A stretch of DNA of 64,000 nt, from the NCBI GenBank assembly GCA_963715445.1, contig OY970240.1, positions 248,001 through 312,000 of the forward strand, given 5' to 3'. Numbering within the stretch: the stretch's first letter is position 1; each line of letters opens with the position of its first letter. Below are positions 16,164 to 24,079 of the stretch, one piece after another. The stretch comes from JAAYBF01 sp963715445. Its GTDB lineage: Bacteria; Actinomycetota; Thermoleophilia; Solirubrobacterales; Thermoleophilaceae. Below the pieces are notes generated by a model that worked only from the letters and a program-made list of their open reading frames with translations, ran no database searches and was not told the origin of the DNA. Position numbers and translations under genes: made by a program.

Positions 16164-17047
16164 CAGGCAAGTGAGCGTAACGCGTTCTCGATCAAGTGCC
16201 GCTCGGCGTCGAAGCCGCGCAGCGAGACCTCCGTGGGGAAGCCTTCGAAGGCCGCCGCCGGAGCCAGGCCGACGAGCTCGGCCTCGGCCACCTCGGCACG
16301 CGCGCGAACCGCCTCGACGACGGCTGCGAGCGGAGTCGCGCGGTGGTCGTGCACGTTGGTGGAGACCTGTGCGCGGCCGCGCGCCTCGAGGAAGAGCCCG
16401 ATCGCTCGCACCCCCGCGAGCCCGCCGCTCGACTCCCGGATCTCGCCGGCGATCCGCCGCGCAACCTCGATGTCGGCGGTCTCCAGATCGACGTTGAAGG
16501 CTACGAGCGGCGGCCGGGCCGCCGCCAGCACCACGCCGGCGGTGGGGTGAGCCCGGGGCGGGCCGTAGTCGGGCCTGACCTCCCCCTCCTCGATCCGCCG
16601 CGCCAGCGCCTCGCGGCCGCCTTCGCGCAGCCAGGCGCGCTCGCGGTGCTCCGGGCGGGCGGCGAGCTCTCCGTAGAGGACGACCGGCACCTCGAGCTCC
16701 TCGCCGATGCGCCCGGCGGCTGTGAGCACCTCCGCGCAGGCGGCCCCGCGCTCGGCCTCCGAGCGGTAGACGACCGGCATCACGTCGAGCGCGCCGACGT
16801 ACGGGTGGACGCCGGCGTGGCCGTTCAAGTCGATCTCCTCCACGACCCGGCGCGCGCCCGCGACGAGGGCATCCGCGAGCTGGCCCTGAGGGGCCGCGAG
16901 CGTGTAGACGGAGCGGTTGTGGTCCGGGTCGGCGTGGATGTCGAGGAAGCGCGCCGGCGCGAAGGCGCTCTCGAGGCGCTCGAGCGCGAGCGTGTCGCGC
17001 CCCTCGCTGACGTTGGGAACGGCCAGCAGCATCGGTTCCTCGGCCAC
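16163..17047 (-). CDS. ftcD: Glutamate formimidoyltransferase (single-domain FtcD)
   Basis: 294 residues that match the N- and C-subdomains of the formiminotransferase half: LLAVPNVSEGRD at the start, DPDHNRSVYTL, and LNGHAGVHPYVGALDVMPVVY, which holds the folate-site residues. The cyclodeaminase half is absent, as is usual in bacteria with separate enzymes. The reaction moves the formimino group between glutamate and tetrahydrofolate in histidine breakdown or one-carbon supply. No hut genes are near. Starts at GTG 17047, divergent from tRNA-Met 60 bp away. Confidence 0.9.
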   Translation of the reverse strand: MAEEPMLLAVPNVSEGRDTLALERLESAFAPARFLDIHADPDHNRSVYTLAAPQGQLADALVAGARRVVEEIDLNGHAGVHPYVGALDVMPVVYRSEAERGAACAEVLTAAGRIGEELEVPVVLYGELAARPEHRERAWLREGGREALARRIEEGEVRPDYGPPRAHPTAGVVLAAARPPLVAFNVDLETADIEVARRIAGEIRESSGGLAGVRAIGLFLEARGRAQVSTNVHDHRATPLAAVVEAVRARAEVAEAELVGLAPAAAFEGFPTEVSLRGFDAERHLIENALRSLA

Positions 17048-17107
17048 GCGGGGAATCTTGACCGAGAGCGGGCTCGCGCGCCCGCCGCTCTAGAATCGAC
17101 CGCCAAT

Positions 17108-17181
17108 GGCTGGGTAGCTCAGTTGGTCAGAGCGCACGACTCATAATCGTGAGGTCGGGAGTTCGAGTCTCCCCCCAGCTA
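17108..17181 (+). tRNA. tRNA-Met (CAT), elongator type
   Basis: A 74-nt cloverleaf: acceptor GGCTGGG pairs with CCCAGCT (first pair G-U), D arm AGCTCAGTTGGTCAGAGC, anticodon loop CTCATAA with anticodon CAT, T loop GTTCGAG. The body (ACTCATAATCGT) is that of elongator tRNA-Met rather than initiator or the lysidine Ile form. CCA is not encoded. A TAGAAT hexamer (17091-17096) stands 11 bp upstream as probable -10 element. Confidence 0.95.
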
Positions 17182-17229
17182 CTGACGCGCCCTCGGGAAC
17201 CCTCGCTTCATAAAGTAAAGTGAGGAGCA

Positions 17230-18993
17230 GTGCGCGTCTTCCGCAGACTGCTCGGGTTCCTGCGCCCCTACCGCGGGGGCGTGATCGCCTCCTTCGCGCT
17301 CGCCGCCGCGGCGATGGGAACGGGCATCCTGATCCCCTTCCTGATCGGCGTAACGATCGACGACCTCGGAGACGAGGGCAAGTCGCTCTGGCCGCTCGCC
17401 TGGGCGATCACCGGCGCGGGCGTCCTGCGGATCGCCTTCAGCGTGGTGCGGCGGCTCGTGGCCGGGCGCGTCTCGCTCGGCGTGGAGTACGACCTGCGCA
17501 ACCTGATGTACGGCCATCTCCAGTCGCTCGAACTCGGCTTCTTCGACGGCCAGCAGACCGGCCAGCTGATGTCGCGGGCGACCGTCGACCTGCAGGCGGT
17601 GCGCTTCTTCCTCGGCTACGGGCTGATCTTCATGCTCCAGTCGGCGTTGACGATCCTGATCGCAGCCGTGGTGATGATCGCCGTCAACCCCCTGCTCGCG
17701 CTGGTGGCGCTCGCGCCGATGCCGCTGGTCGTGTGGGTGGCCGCTCGCTACGGGCGGCTCAACCGGCCCGCCTCGCAGGAGGTCCAGCAGCGGATCGCCG
17801 AGCTGACCGCCGCCGCTGAGGAGAACGTCTCCGGCGTGCGCGTCGTGAAGGGCTTCGCCCAGGAGCAGCGCCAGATGCGGCGCTTCGACGAGACGGTGCG
17901 GCGGGTGTTCGACCAGTCGATGGTCTCGACTCGCCTGCGCGCCTTCTACAACCCGTTCATCGGCTTCCTCCCCCAGCTCGGGCTCGCGGCGATCATCGTG
18001 ATCGGCGGACGCCAGGCGGTGAACGGGACGATCAGCCTGGGCGACTTCGTCGCCTTCTACGGCTACGTGCTGATGCTCACCGGCCCGATGCGGATGCTCG
18101 GCGTGTCGCTCGGCATGGCTCAGCGCGCCATCGCCTCCGGCAACCGCGTGTTCGAGATCCTCGACCGCAAGCCGCTCCTCACCGCTCCCGCGGGGGCGCC
18201 CGCCCTGCCGGTGGGCGGCGGCCGGGTGGAGCTGCGCGACATCACGTTCGCCTACGAGGGCGGCGGACCGGTGCTGCGCGGCGTGGATCTAGACGTGGAG
18301 GCGGGAAAGACCGTGGCGCTGGTGGGAGCGACCGGATCGGGCAAGACGACCCTCGTGTCCCTCGTCCCGCGCCTCTACGACCCCCAACAGGGCCAGGTGC
18401 TCGTGGACGGGACCGACGTGCGCGAGGTCGACCTCGCCTCGCTCAGGCACGAGATCGCCCTCGTCTCGGACGACGCCTTCCTCTTCTCGGCGAGCCTGCG
18501 CGACAACATCGCCTACGCCCGCCCCGAGGCGACCGACGCAGAGGTGGAGAGCGCCGCCCGCCGGGCCGGCCTGGCGGAGGTCGTCGCCGAGCTGCCCGAC
18601 GGCTACGAGACCCGCGTCGGAGAGCGAGGGCTGACCTTGTCCGGCGGCCAGCGCCAGCGGGTCGCGATCGCCCGCGCGCTGATCGCGGAGCCTCGCATCC
18701 TCATCCTCGACGACGCCACATCGAGCGTCGACGCGACCACCGAGAGCCAGATCAAGAAGGCGCTGCGCGAGGTCATGGAGGGCCGCACCACGCTGGTGAT
18801 CGCCCACCGCCTGTCCACGATCGCGCTCGCCGATGAGATCGTGGTGCTCGACGAGGGGCGCTTGATCGCACGCGGCTCCCACGACGAGCTGCTCGAGGAG
18901 TCCGAGCTGTATCGCGAGATCGCCCAGCGCGGCCTGCCTGACCAGGTCTTCCTCACCCGCGAGGACGAGGAGCGCGAGGTGGCGGGCCTGTGA
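17230..18993 (+). CDS. ABC exporter half-transporter, degenerate-site subunit
   Basis: 587 residues: six-TM ABC exporter domain (~1-320) and an ATPase domain with Walker A GATGSGKTT, signature LSGGQRQR and H-loop AHRLST. The Walker B reads ILILDDATSSVD, with Asp in place of the catalytic Glu. This is typical of one half of heterodimeric exporters such as TM287/288, LmrCD and BmrCD. GTG 17230 follows GAGGAG; a TAAAGT hexamer is at 17211-17216. The next gene overlaps by 4 bp and is the partner. Export of drugs or lipids is likely, the substrate unknown. Confidence 0.92.
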   Translation: MRVFRRLLGFLRPYRGGVIASFALAAAAMGTGILIPFLIGVTIDDLGDEGKSLWPLAWAITGAGVLRIAFSVVRRLVAGRVSLGVEYDLRNLMYGHLQSLELGFFDGQQTGQLMSRATVDLQAVRFFLGYGLIFMLQSALTILIAAVVMIAVNPLLALVALAPMPLVVWVAARYGRLNRPASQEVQQRIAELTAAAEENVSGVRVVKGFAQEQRQMRRFDETVRRVFDQSMVSTRLRAFYNPFIGFLPQLGLAAIIVIGGRQAVNGTISLGDFVAFYGYVLMLTGPMRMLGVSLGMAQRAIASGNRVFEILDRKPLLTAPAGAPALPVGGGRVELRDITFAYEGGGPVLRGVDLDVEAGKTVALVGATGSGKTTLVSLVPRLYDPQQGQVLVDGTDVREVDLASLRHEIALVSDDAFLFSASLRDNIAYARPEATDAEVESAARRAGLAEVVAELPDGYETRVGERGLTLSGGQRQRVAIARALIAEPRILILDDATSSVDATTESQIKKALREVMEGRTTLVIAHRLSTIALADEIVVLDEGRLIARGSHDELLEESELYREIAQRGLPDQVFLTREDEEREVAGL

Positions 18994-20783
18994 GCGGGCG
19001 ACGGAGGTCTGCAGCCGCTTGGGCGGCGTTGCGGGGCGAGCGTGGGCGCACCCACAAGCTCCGCAAGCTGCTGGCGCTGCTGCGGCCCTACCGCCTGCGG
19101 GTGATCCTGATGTTCGTCGCGCTCACGATCGCGACCGCCGCGTCGCTGGCTCCGGCCTACCTCGCCGGGCGCGCCATCGACGAGGGCATCATCGGCAAGG
19201 ACCTGGATGCGCTGACCTGGATCACGATCGCCTTCCTGGGCGCCGCGACGCTCAACTTCGCGGCCACCTACGCGCAGACATTCCTCACGAGCTGGGTCGG
19301 CCAGCGCGCCCTCGCCGACCTGCGGCGGCGCATCTTCGCGCACCTCCAGCGGCTCTCGATCGGCTTCTACTCGCGCAACCGCTCGGGCGTGCTGATCTCG
19401 CGCCTGACGAACGACGTCCAGGCGCTCGACGCGCTCGTCACGGACGGCATCGTCACGCTGTTCGCCGCCTCCCTGACCCTCGTCGGCACCGCCGCCATCC
19501 TCGTCGCGCTCGACCCCCAGCTGGCCCTCGTCACCTTCCTGGTCTTCCCCGTGCTGGCGATCGGCAGCATCGCCTTCCGCATCGCCTCGGCGGACGCCTA
19601 CCGGCTCACCCGGGAGAAGATCGCCCTGATCACGGCGTACCTGCAGGAGACGCTCTCGGGAGTGCGCGTGGTGCGCGCCTTCGGACAGGAGCCCCGCCAC
19701 GAGCGCCAGTTCGCCGAGCTGAACAACGAGAACCGCGCGGCGAACATGAAGACGGTCTACCTGAATGCCGCCTACTTCCCCGCGGTCGAGCTGCTCTCCG
19801 CGATCGCGACCGCCGGGATCCTCCTCTACGGCGGCAACCAGGTTCTCGAGGGAGCGCTGACGATCGGCGTACTGACCTCGTTCGTCTTCTACCTCCAGTC
19901 GTTCTTCGACCCGATCCAGCAGCTCTCGCAGCTCTACACGACCTACCAGGCCGGCATGGCGGCACTCGACAAGATCTTCGACCTGCTCGACGAGGAGCCC
20001 GACATCAGCGACGCCGAAGACGCGATCGACCTGCCCGAGATCGAGGGGGCGATCGACTTCGAGGACGTGACCTTCGCCTATGCCGAGGGCGGCACGCCTG
20101 CGCTCTCGAAGGTCACCCTGCACGTCCCGCCGGGCCAGACCGTCGCGCTCGTGGGCGCGACCGGCGCCGGGAAGTCGACCCTCGCGAAGCTGGTCGCCCG
20201 CTTCCACGACCCCCAGGAGGGGCGGGTCCTCGTGGACGGGCACGACCTGCGCGACGTGCGCGAGCACTCGCTGCGCTCCCAGCTGGGGATCGTCCCGCAG
20301 GAGAGCTTCCTCTTCTCGGGGACGATCCGCGACAACATCGCCTTCGGGGCGCCCGAAGCCGATCAGGCCGACGTGGAGGCGGCGGCGCGAGCGGTGGCCG
20401 CCCACGAGTTCATCGAGCGCCTGCCCGACGGCTACGACACCGAGGTCGGCGAGCGCGGAGGCCACCTCTCAGCCGGGCAGCGCCAGCTGATCGCTTTCGC
20501 CCGCGCCGCGGCCGCCAACCCCAGGATCCTGATCCTCGACGAGGCGACCTCGAACGTCGACGTGCACACCGAGGCCGGCATAGAGCGTGGCCTACGGCGC
20601 CTGCTGGCCGGCCGTACGGCGATCGTCATCGCCCACCGCCTGTCGACGATCCGCGACGCCGGCCGCATCGTCGTCCTCGATCACGCCCGCATCGTCGAGC
20701 AGGGCACCCACGACGAGCTGCTGGCGGCCGACGGCGCGTACGCGCGCCTCTACCGCGACTGGGCCGAGCAGGCCGCCGCCTGA
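18990..20783 (+). CDS. ABC exporter half-transporter, partner subunit
   Basis: 597 residues, same architecture as the preceding gene and overlapping it (GTGA). Here Walker B has the catalytic Glu (ILILDEATSNVD), but the signature is LSAGQRQL instead of LSGGQ. Walker B Asp in one half and an altered signature in the other fall in the same composite ATP site, so the dimer should have one active and one degenerate site. The N-terminal ~25 residues are a basic extension. The gene ends 13 bp from the converging HNH gene; a short weak hairpin at most lies between. Confidence 0.92.
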   Translation: MSGRRRSAAAWAALRGERGRTHKLRKLLALLRPYRLRVILMFVALTIATAASLAPAYLAGRAIDEGIIGKDLDALTWITIAFLGAATLNFAATYAQTFLTSWVGQRALADLRRRIFAHLQRLSIGFYSRNRSGVLISRLTNDVQALDALVTDGIVTLFAASLTLVGTAAILVALDPQLALVTFLVFPVLAIGSIAFRIASADAYRLTREKIALITAYLQETLSGVRVVRAFGQEPRHERQFAELNNENRAANMKTVYLNAAYFPAVELLSAIATAGILLYGGNQVLEGALTIGVLTSFVFYLQSFFDPIQQLSQLYTTYQAGMAALDKIFDLLDEEPDISDAEDAIDLPEIEGAIDFEDVTFAYAEGGTPALSKVTLHVPPGQTVALVGATGAGKSTLAKLVARFHDPQEGRVLVDGHDLRDVREHSLRSQLGIVPQESFLFSGTIRDNIAFGAPEADQADVEAAARAVAAHEFIERLPDGYDTEVGERGGHLSAGQRQLIAFARAAAANPRILILDEATSNVDVHTEAGIERGLRRLLAGRTAIVIAHRLSTIRDAGRIVVLDHARIVEQGTHDELLAADGAYARLYRDWAEQAAA

Positions 20784-20796
20784 GCTCCCGAGGACC

Positions 20797-21516
20797 CTAG
20801 GCAGCCATACGCCGCGACCCGGCGATGTTCCTGGCCGAGAAGTTCGGTGTCTGGCTGTGGCAGTTCGGGCACAGCAGCTGAAGGTTCTCGAGCCGGTTGT
20901 CATCGCCATTCCCGTTGACGTGGTGAAGCGCGAGTCCTAGACGCCTTCCGCGCCAGCTGGAGATCCCGCACTCCTCGCACGCCGGCTGTTTGAGCCCCTC
21001 CGCGAGCAGGCGGCCCTTCAGGTGTCCGCGCGACACGTACCGACCCTCCACGAGATACGTCGAAAGCGGAGCAGCCCTCGGGCGGACCTGAATATCGCCC
21101 CGCTCCTTGGCCTTGTGCCAGGTCTGCGATGCGAACCCGAAGCGCTCCATGCACTCGCGGACGGTGTGTCCCATGTCGTGGTAGCGCTGCACCTCCGCCC
21201 AGTCATACCGGCGGATGCAGCGTTCATCGCGCGCCAAGCCCAGCGCACGAGCGTAATACGCGACTGTGGCCATCGAGATACCGAGGCGCTCAGCGATCTC
21301 TACGCGGTTGAGCCCCTCGTCCACGAGGCGGCGGATTTCCCGACGCCGTTCCAGGTTGCGGTGTCCTCGACCTCCGACCCGGGGCACCACCAACCCGGCC
21401 TGCACCGCTTTCGCCCACGAGCTTCCTCCGAACCCGAACCGCCGTTGACACTCCCTCACTGTGTGCCCGGCGTCGTAATACGCCCGGATCGCCTCCCAGT
21501 CGAACGATGCTCTCAC
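20797..21516 (-). CDS. HNH endonuclease with duplicated DNA-binding module
   Basis: 239 residues. Residues ~5-42 (DWEAIRAYYDAGHTVREC) and ~104-140 (DWAEVQRYHDMGHTVREC) are two copies of one module; between them a helix-turn-helix (EIAERLGISMATVAYY) is seen. The C-terminal ~65 residues are an HNH nuclease: CEEC zinc pair, LALHHVNGNGDDNRLENL, then LLCPNCHSQ. This is the layout of free-standing homing-type nucleases. GTG 21516 is the start, and a perfect LexA-type box begins on the same base. It lies alone between an exporter operon and tRNA-Gln. A role in mobility, DNA repair or defence is open. Confidence 0.82.
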   Translation of the reverse strand: MRASFDWEAIRAYYDAGHTVRECQRRFGFGGSSWAKAVQAGLVVPRVGGRGHRNLERRREIRRLVDEGLNRVEIAERLGISMATVAYYARALGLARDERCIRRYDWAEVQRYHDMGHTVRECMERFGFASQTWHKAKERGDIQVRPRAAPLSTYLVEGRYVSRGHLKGRLLAEGLKQPACEECGISSWRGRRLGLALHHVNGNGDDNRLENLQLLCPNCHSQTPNFSARNIAGSRRMAA

Positions 21517-21529
21517 GAACGTATGTTCG
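21516..21529 (-). promoter_or_regulatory. LexA (SOS) box at the start of the HNH gene
   Basis: CGAAC-GTAT-GTTCG is a perfect inverted repeat that matches the actinobacterial LexA consensus CGAAC-N4-GTTCG. It touches the first base of the GTG start codon and extends upstream, so if the transcript is leaderless, bound LexA would cover the transcription start. Only one other such site was seen in the window, before uvrA (44431-44444), which supports it as a real SOS box. Confidence 0.72.
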
Positions 21530-21589
21530 CAGGCGCGGCGGACGAACCGCAGCGGGCATTGACGGCTATCCTCCTGACCCTGTCTCGAT

Positions 21590-21660
21590 TGCGGGGTCGT
21601 CTAACGGCAAGACGCCAGCCTCTGGAGCTGGTTATCGGGGTTCGAGTCCCTGCCCCGCAG
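21590..21660 (+). tRNA. tRNA-Gln (CTG)
   Basis: A 71-nt cloverleaf: acceptor TGCGGGG pairs with CCCCGCA, discriminator G; D arm GTCTAACGGCAAGAC; anticodon stem CCAGC/GCTGG with loop CTCTGGA and anticodon CTG; T arm CGGGGTTCGAGTCCCTG. CCA is not encoded. The U1-A72 pair and the loop are typical of tRNA-Gln. TTGACG (21559-21564) upstream may be part of its promoter, but a matching -10 is not clear. Confidence 0.95.
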
Positions 21661-21693
21661 TAGCCGCCCTTCTACCCGGCGGCGGAGTTGCGG

Positions 21694-22926
21694 CTAGAGC
21701 GAGGCCAGGTCCGCCGATGGATCGGCCAGAGCGGCGCGGTCCGGCGCCGTGCACTCACGGATGAAACGGCGAGCGTGGTCGAGGTCGTCGGAGCGCCCGA
21801 CGGTCAGAGCCGCGGTGACCGCTCCGTCACCGCCGACGTAGAAGGCGGTGAACTCGGCGTCGTCGAGCGAGCCGCGGATCACCGCCTCTCCGGAGCCGGG
21901 GCCCACGTACTCCATCGAGGACCAGTCGGCGAGGTCCGAGAAGAAGTAGGGGATCTCCTCGTGGAGCACGTCGCGGCCGAGCATGTTGAGCGCCGCGGTC
22001 TTGCCCTGGTTGAAGGCGACGTCCCAGTGCTCCACCCGCAGGGAGCGCCCGTGGACGACGCTGTCGTATTCGCAGATGTCACCGGCCGCGTAGATGCCGG
22101 GAACCGATGTCTCGAGCCGCGAGGAGCAGAGCACTCCCCCGCTCTCGCCGATCTGGAGGCCGGCCGCCTGCGCGAGCGTCACATCCGGCGCCACCCCCGC
22201 GCCGATCACCACGCAGTCGCACTCCAGCACCAGGCCGCCCCTGGTGACCACGCGGCTCACCTGGCCGCCCGAGCCCTCGAAGCGCTCGAGCTCGTCGCCG
22301 CCGTGGAGCTCTACGCCATGCCGCTCCAGCACCCCCTGGAAGAAGCCGCCGACCTCGGCGCCGAACTGGCGCTCGAAGGTCACCTCCTCCTGCATCAGGA
22401 TCGTGCACTTGGCGCCAAGGCTCTTGGTGATCGAGGCCGCGACCTCGCAGCCGATGTAGCTGCCGCCGATCAGCACCACCCGCTCGGCGCCCTGCACCTC
22501 CTCCCGGATCGCGTCCGAGGTGCCGAAGGTGCGCAGGTAGTGGATCCCCTCGAGCTCCGAGCCCGCCGCGCGCAGGCGGCGGACGTTCGCGCCGGTGGCG
22601 ATCAGGGCCTTGTCGAAGCGCACCTCCTCCCTGTTCGAGAGGAGAGCCGTGCGCGCTTGCGCGTCGAGCTTCATGACGCTCGTCCGGATCGTCAGCTCGA
22701 TGTCCTGCTCCTCCCACCACCCCGCGGGCCGGAACAGCACGTCCCCCTTGGACTCCTCCCCGCGCAGGTAGCCCTTGGAGAGCGGCGGGCGGTTGTACGG
22801 GGCGTCCGGCTCGCGGCCCACCAGGAGGATGGAGCCCTCGGCGCCCTCCTCACGGAGCCAGCGCGCGCAGTTCGCGGCGGCCAGCCCACCACCGATCAGG
22901 AGATGGTCGACCTTCCGCATGGCCAT
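21694..22926 (-). CDS. FAD-dependent ferredoxin/rubredoxin reductase-like flavoprotein
   Basis: 410 residues with the two dinucleotide folds of pyridine-nucleotide disulfide oxidoreductases: FAD site LIGGGLAAANCA, NAD(P)H site VVLIGGSYIGCEVA, the second FAD motif PGIYAAGDICEYD. The sequence APYNRPPLSKGYLRG is typical of the ferredoxin reductase/AIF group; redox-active CxxC is absent. A C-terminal reductase domain (~325-400) follows. It probably moves electrons from NAD(P)H to a ferredoxin or Rieske partner, none of which is nearby. It is the last gene of the TrkA/APC run, 4 bp after trkA. Confidence 0.88.
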   Translation of the reverse strand: MAMRKVDHLLIGGGLAAANCARWLREEGAEGSILLVGREPDAPYNRPPLSKGYLRGEESKGDVLFRPAGWWEEQDIELTIRTSVMKLDAQARTALLSNREEVRFDKALIATGANVRRLRAAGSELEGIHYLRTFGTSDAIREEVQGAERVVLIGGSYIGCEVAASITKSLGAKCTILMQEEVTFERQFGAEVGGFFQGVLERHGVELHGGDELERFEGSGGQVSRVVTRGGLVLECDCVVIGAGVAPDVTLAQAAGLQIGESGGVLCSSRLETSVPGIYAAGDICEYDSVVHGRSLRVEHWDVAFNQGKTAALNMLGRDVLHEEIPYFFSDLADWSSMEYVGPGSGEAVIRGSLDDAEFTAFYVGGDGAVTAALTVGRSDDLDHARRFIRECTAPDRAALADPSADLASL

Positions 22927-22930
22927 CCGC

Positions 22931-23602
22931 TCAGGCGGCTTCGGATCGATCGGCGAAACGCCGGGTCACGTCGTCCTCGAGCCTGATGTCGAGCACCACG
23001 AGCACCTCGTCGCCCGCACGGATGACGGAGTCGCCGGCGGGCACGAAGCCCGCCCCGTCGCGCAGGATCGAGATGACGAGCGAGCCGTCGGGCAGGCGGA
23101 GGTCCTGCACGGTCGAGCCGGCGGCCGAGGAGCCCTCGGCGACCTCCATCTCGATGATCTCGAGGCGCTCCTCCTTGAGGTCGAGCAGGTGCACGAGGCC
23201 GTACTTGGGCACCTCGTGCTCGATCAGGCGGAGGATCAGGTCCGTCGCGGAGACGGCCGACTTGATGCCGAGCAGCTCGAAGTGCTGCAGGTTGCGCGGG
23301 TTGTTGCACCGCGCCACCACGCTCTCGACGCCGTACTTCTCGGTCGCCATCTGGCAGATCAGGATGTTGTCCTCGTCGTCGCCGGTCACGGCGATCACGA
23401 GGTCGGCACGGGCGATACCGGCGCGCTCGAGCACCCACAACTCGGTGCCGTCGCCGTACTGGATCGCGTGCTCGAGCTCCTCCTCCACCGTCTCGTAACG
23501 GCGTCGGTTGGCCTCGATCACGGTGATCTCGTTGCCCTTGTCGATGAGCTCCCGGGCGAGGTTCCAGCCCACCTTGCCGGCGCCGACGATCAAGCCGTAC
23601 AT
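22931..23602 (-). CDS. TrkA-type potassium-channel regulator (RCK-N plus RCK-C)
   Basis: 223 residues: an N-terminal NAD-binding RCK domain (LIVGAGKVGWNLARELI, VIEANRRR) and a C-terminal RCK-C domain (~140-215). Such proteins gate Trk/Ktr or other potassium transporters in answer to nucleotides. The frame is open to 23713 but ATG 23602 gives the family start; it lies 2 bp after the stop of another TrkA-type gene, as in the CeoB/CeoC pair of mycobacteria. No TrkH/KtrB pore gene is near; the APC permeases upstream are the likely partners. Confidence 0.88.
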   Translation of the reverse strand: MYGLIVGAGKVGWNLARELIDKGNEITVIEANRRRYETVEEELEHAIQYGDGTELWVLERAGIARADLVIAVTGDDEDNILICQMATEKYGVESVVARCNNPRNLQHFELLGIKSAVSATDLILRLIEHEVPKYGLVHLLDLKEERLEIIEMEVAEGSSAAGSTVQDLRLPDGSLVISILRDGAGFVPAGDSVIRAGDEVLVVLDIRLEDDVTRRFADRSEAA

Positions 23603-23604
23603 GG

Positions 23605-24051
23605 TTAGCCGCTCACCCCCTCGAAGCGGATCTGGCCGCGCACCGCGGCCTCCAGCAGCTCGATCGCGGTCTGGGTCGGGCAGACGGTCTGCAGCCCCTG
23701 CTGGGCGTACCACTTGGCGCGACCGGGATCGAGCACGCGCACGACGACCCGCTCGACCTCGAAGCGGCGCTGCGCTATCTGGGCGATCACGAGATTCGTG
23801 TTGTCCCCGTCGGTAGACGCCACGAAGGCGTTGGCCCGCTCGATGCCCGCCTGCAGCAGCGCATCGATCTCGAGCGCGGTTCCCACGGTGAAGGAGCCGC
23901 CGAGGTCCTCCCAGCTCTGGTCCTGCCCGCGGTTGAGCAGGGCGATCGCTTCGGGGTTCTCGTCGAGCACCGAGACCTCATGGCCTTCGGCGAGCATCGA
24001 CTTGGCGATCGACGAGCCAACCCGGCCACAGCCGACGATCAGTACGAACAT
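23605..24051 (-). CDS. TrkA-N domain protein (short)
   Basis: 148 residues with the Rossmann motif LIVGCGRVGSSIA and the acidic end of strand 2 (VLDENPEA). Only the N-terminal RCK domain is present; the RCK-C ligand domain of a full TrkA is missing. It should form a hetero-assembly with the full-length TrkA encoded 2 bp downstream. ATG 24051, 28 bp after the APC permease gene. Probable job: sensing NAD(H) or ATP to control potassium uptake. Confidence 0.87.
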   Translation of the reverse strand: MFVLIVGCGRVGSSIAKSMLAEGHEVSVLDENPEAIALLNRGQDQSWEDLGGSFTVGTALEIDALLQAGIERANAFVASTDGDNTNLVIAQIAQRRFEVERVVVRVLDPGRAKWYAQQGLQTVCPTQTAIELLEAAVRGQIRFEGVSG

Positions 24052-24079
24052 GCTCCGGACAATACCGCTGCGCGCCCGT

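Noticed and set aside
18603..20465. 620-codon minus-strand frame opposite the ABC exporter genes
   Set aside because: Shadow of two well-supported ABC genes; composition not protein-like and motifs absent.
17108..21660. tRNA-flanked integrative element
   Set aside because: The two tRNAs bracket a core-like exporter operon and one HNH gene; there is no integrase and no repeat of a tRNA 3' end, so no attachment sites are supported.
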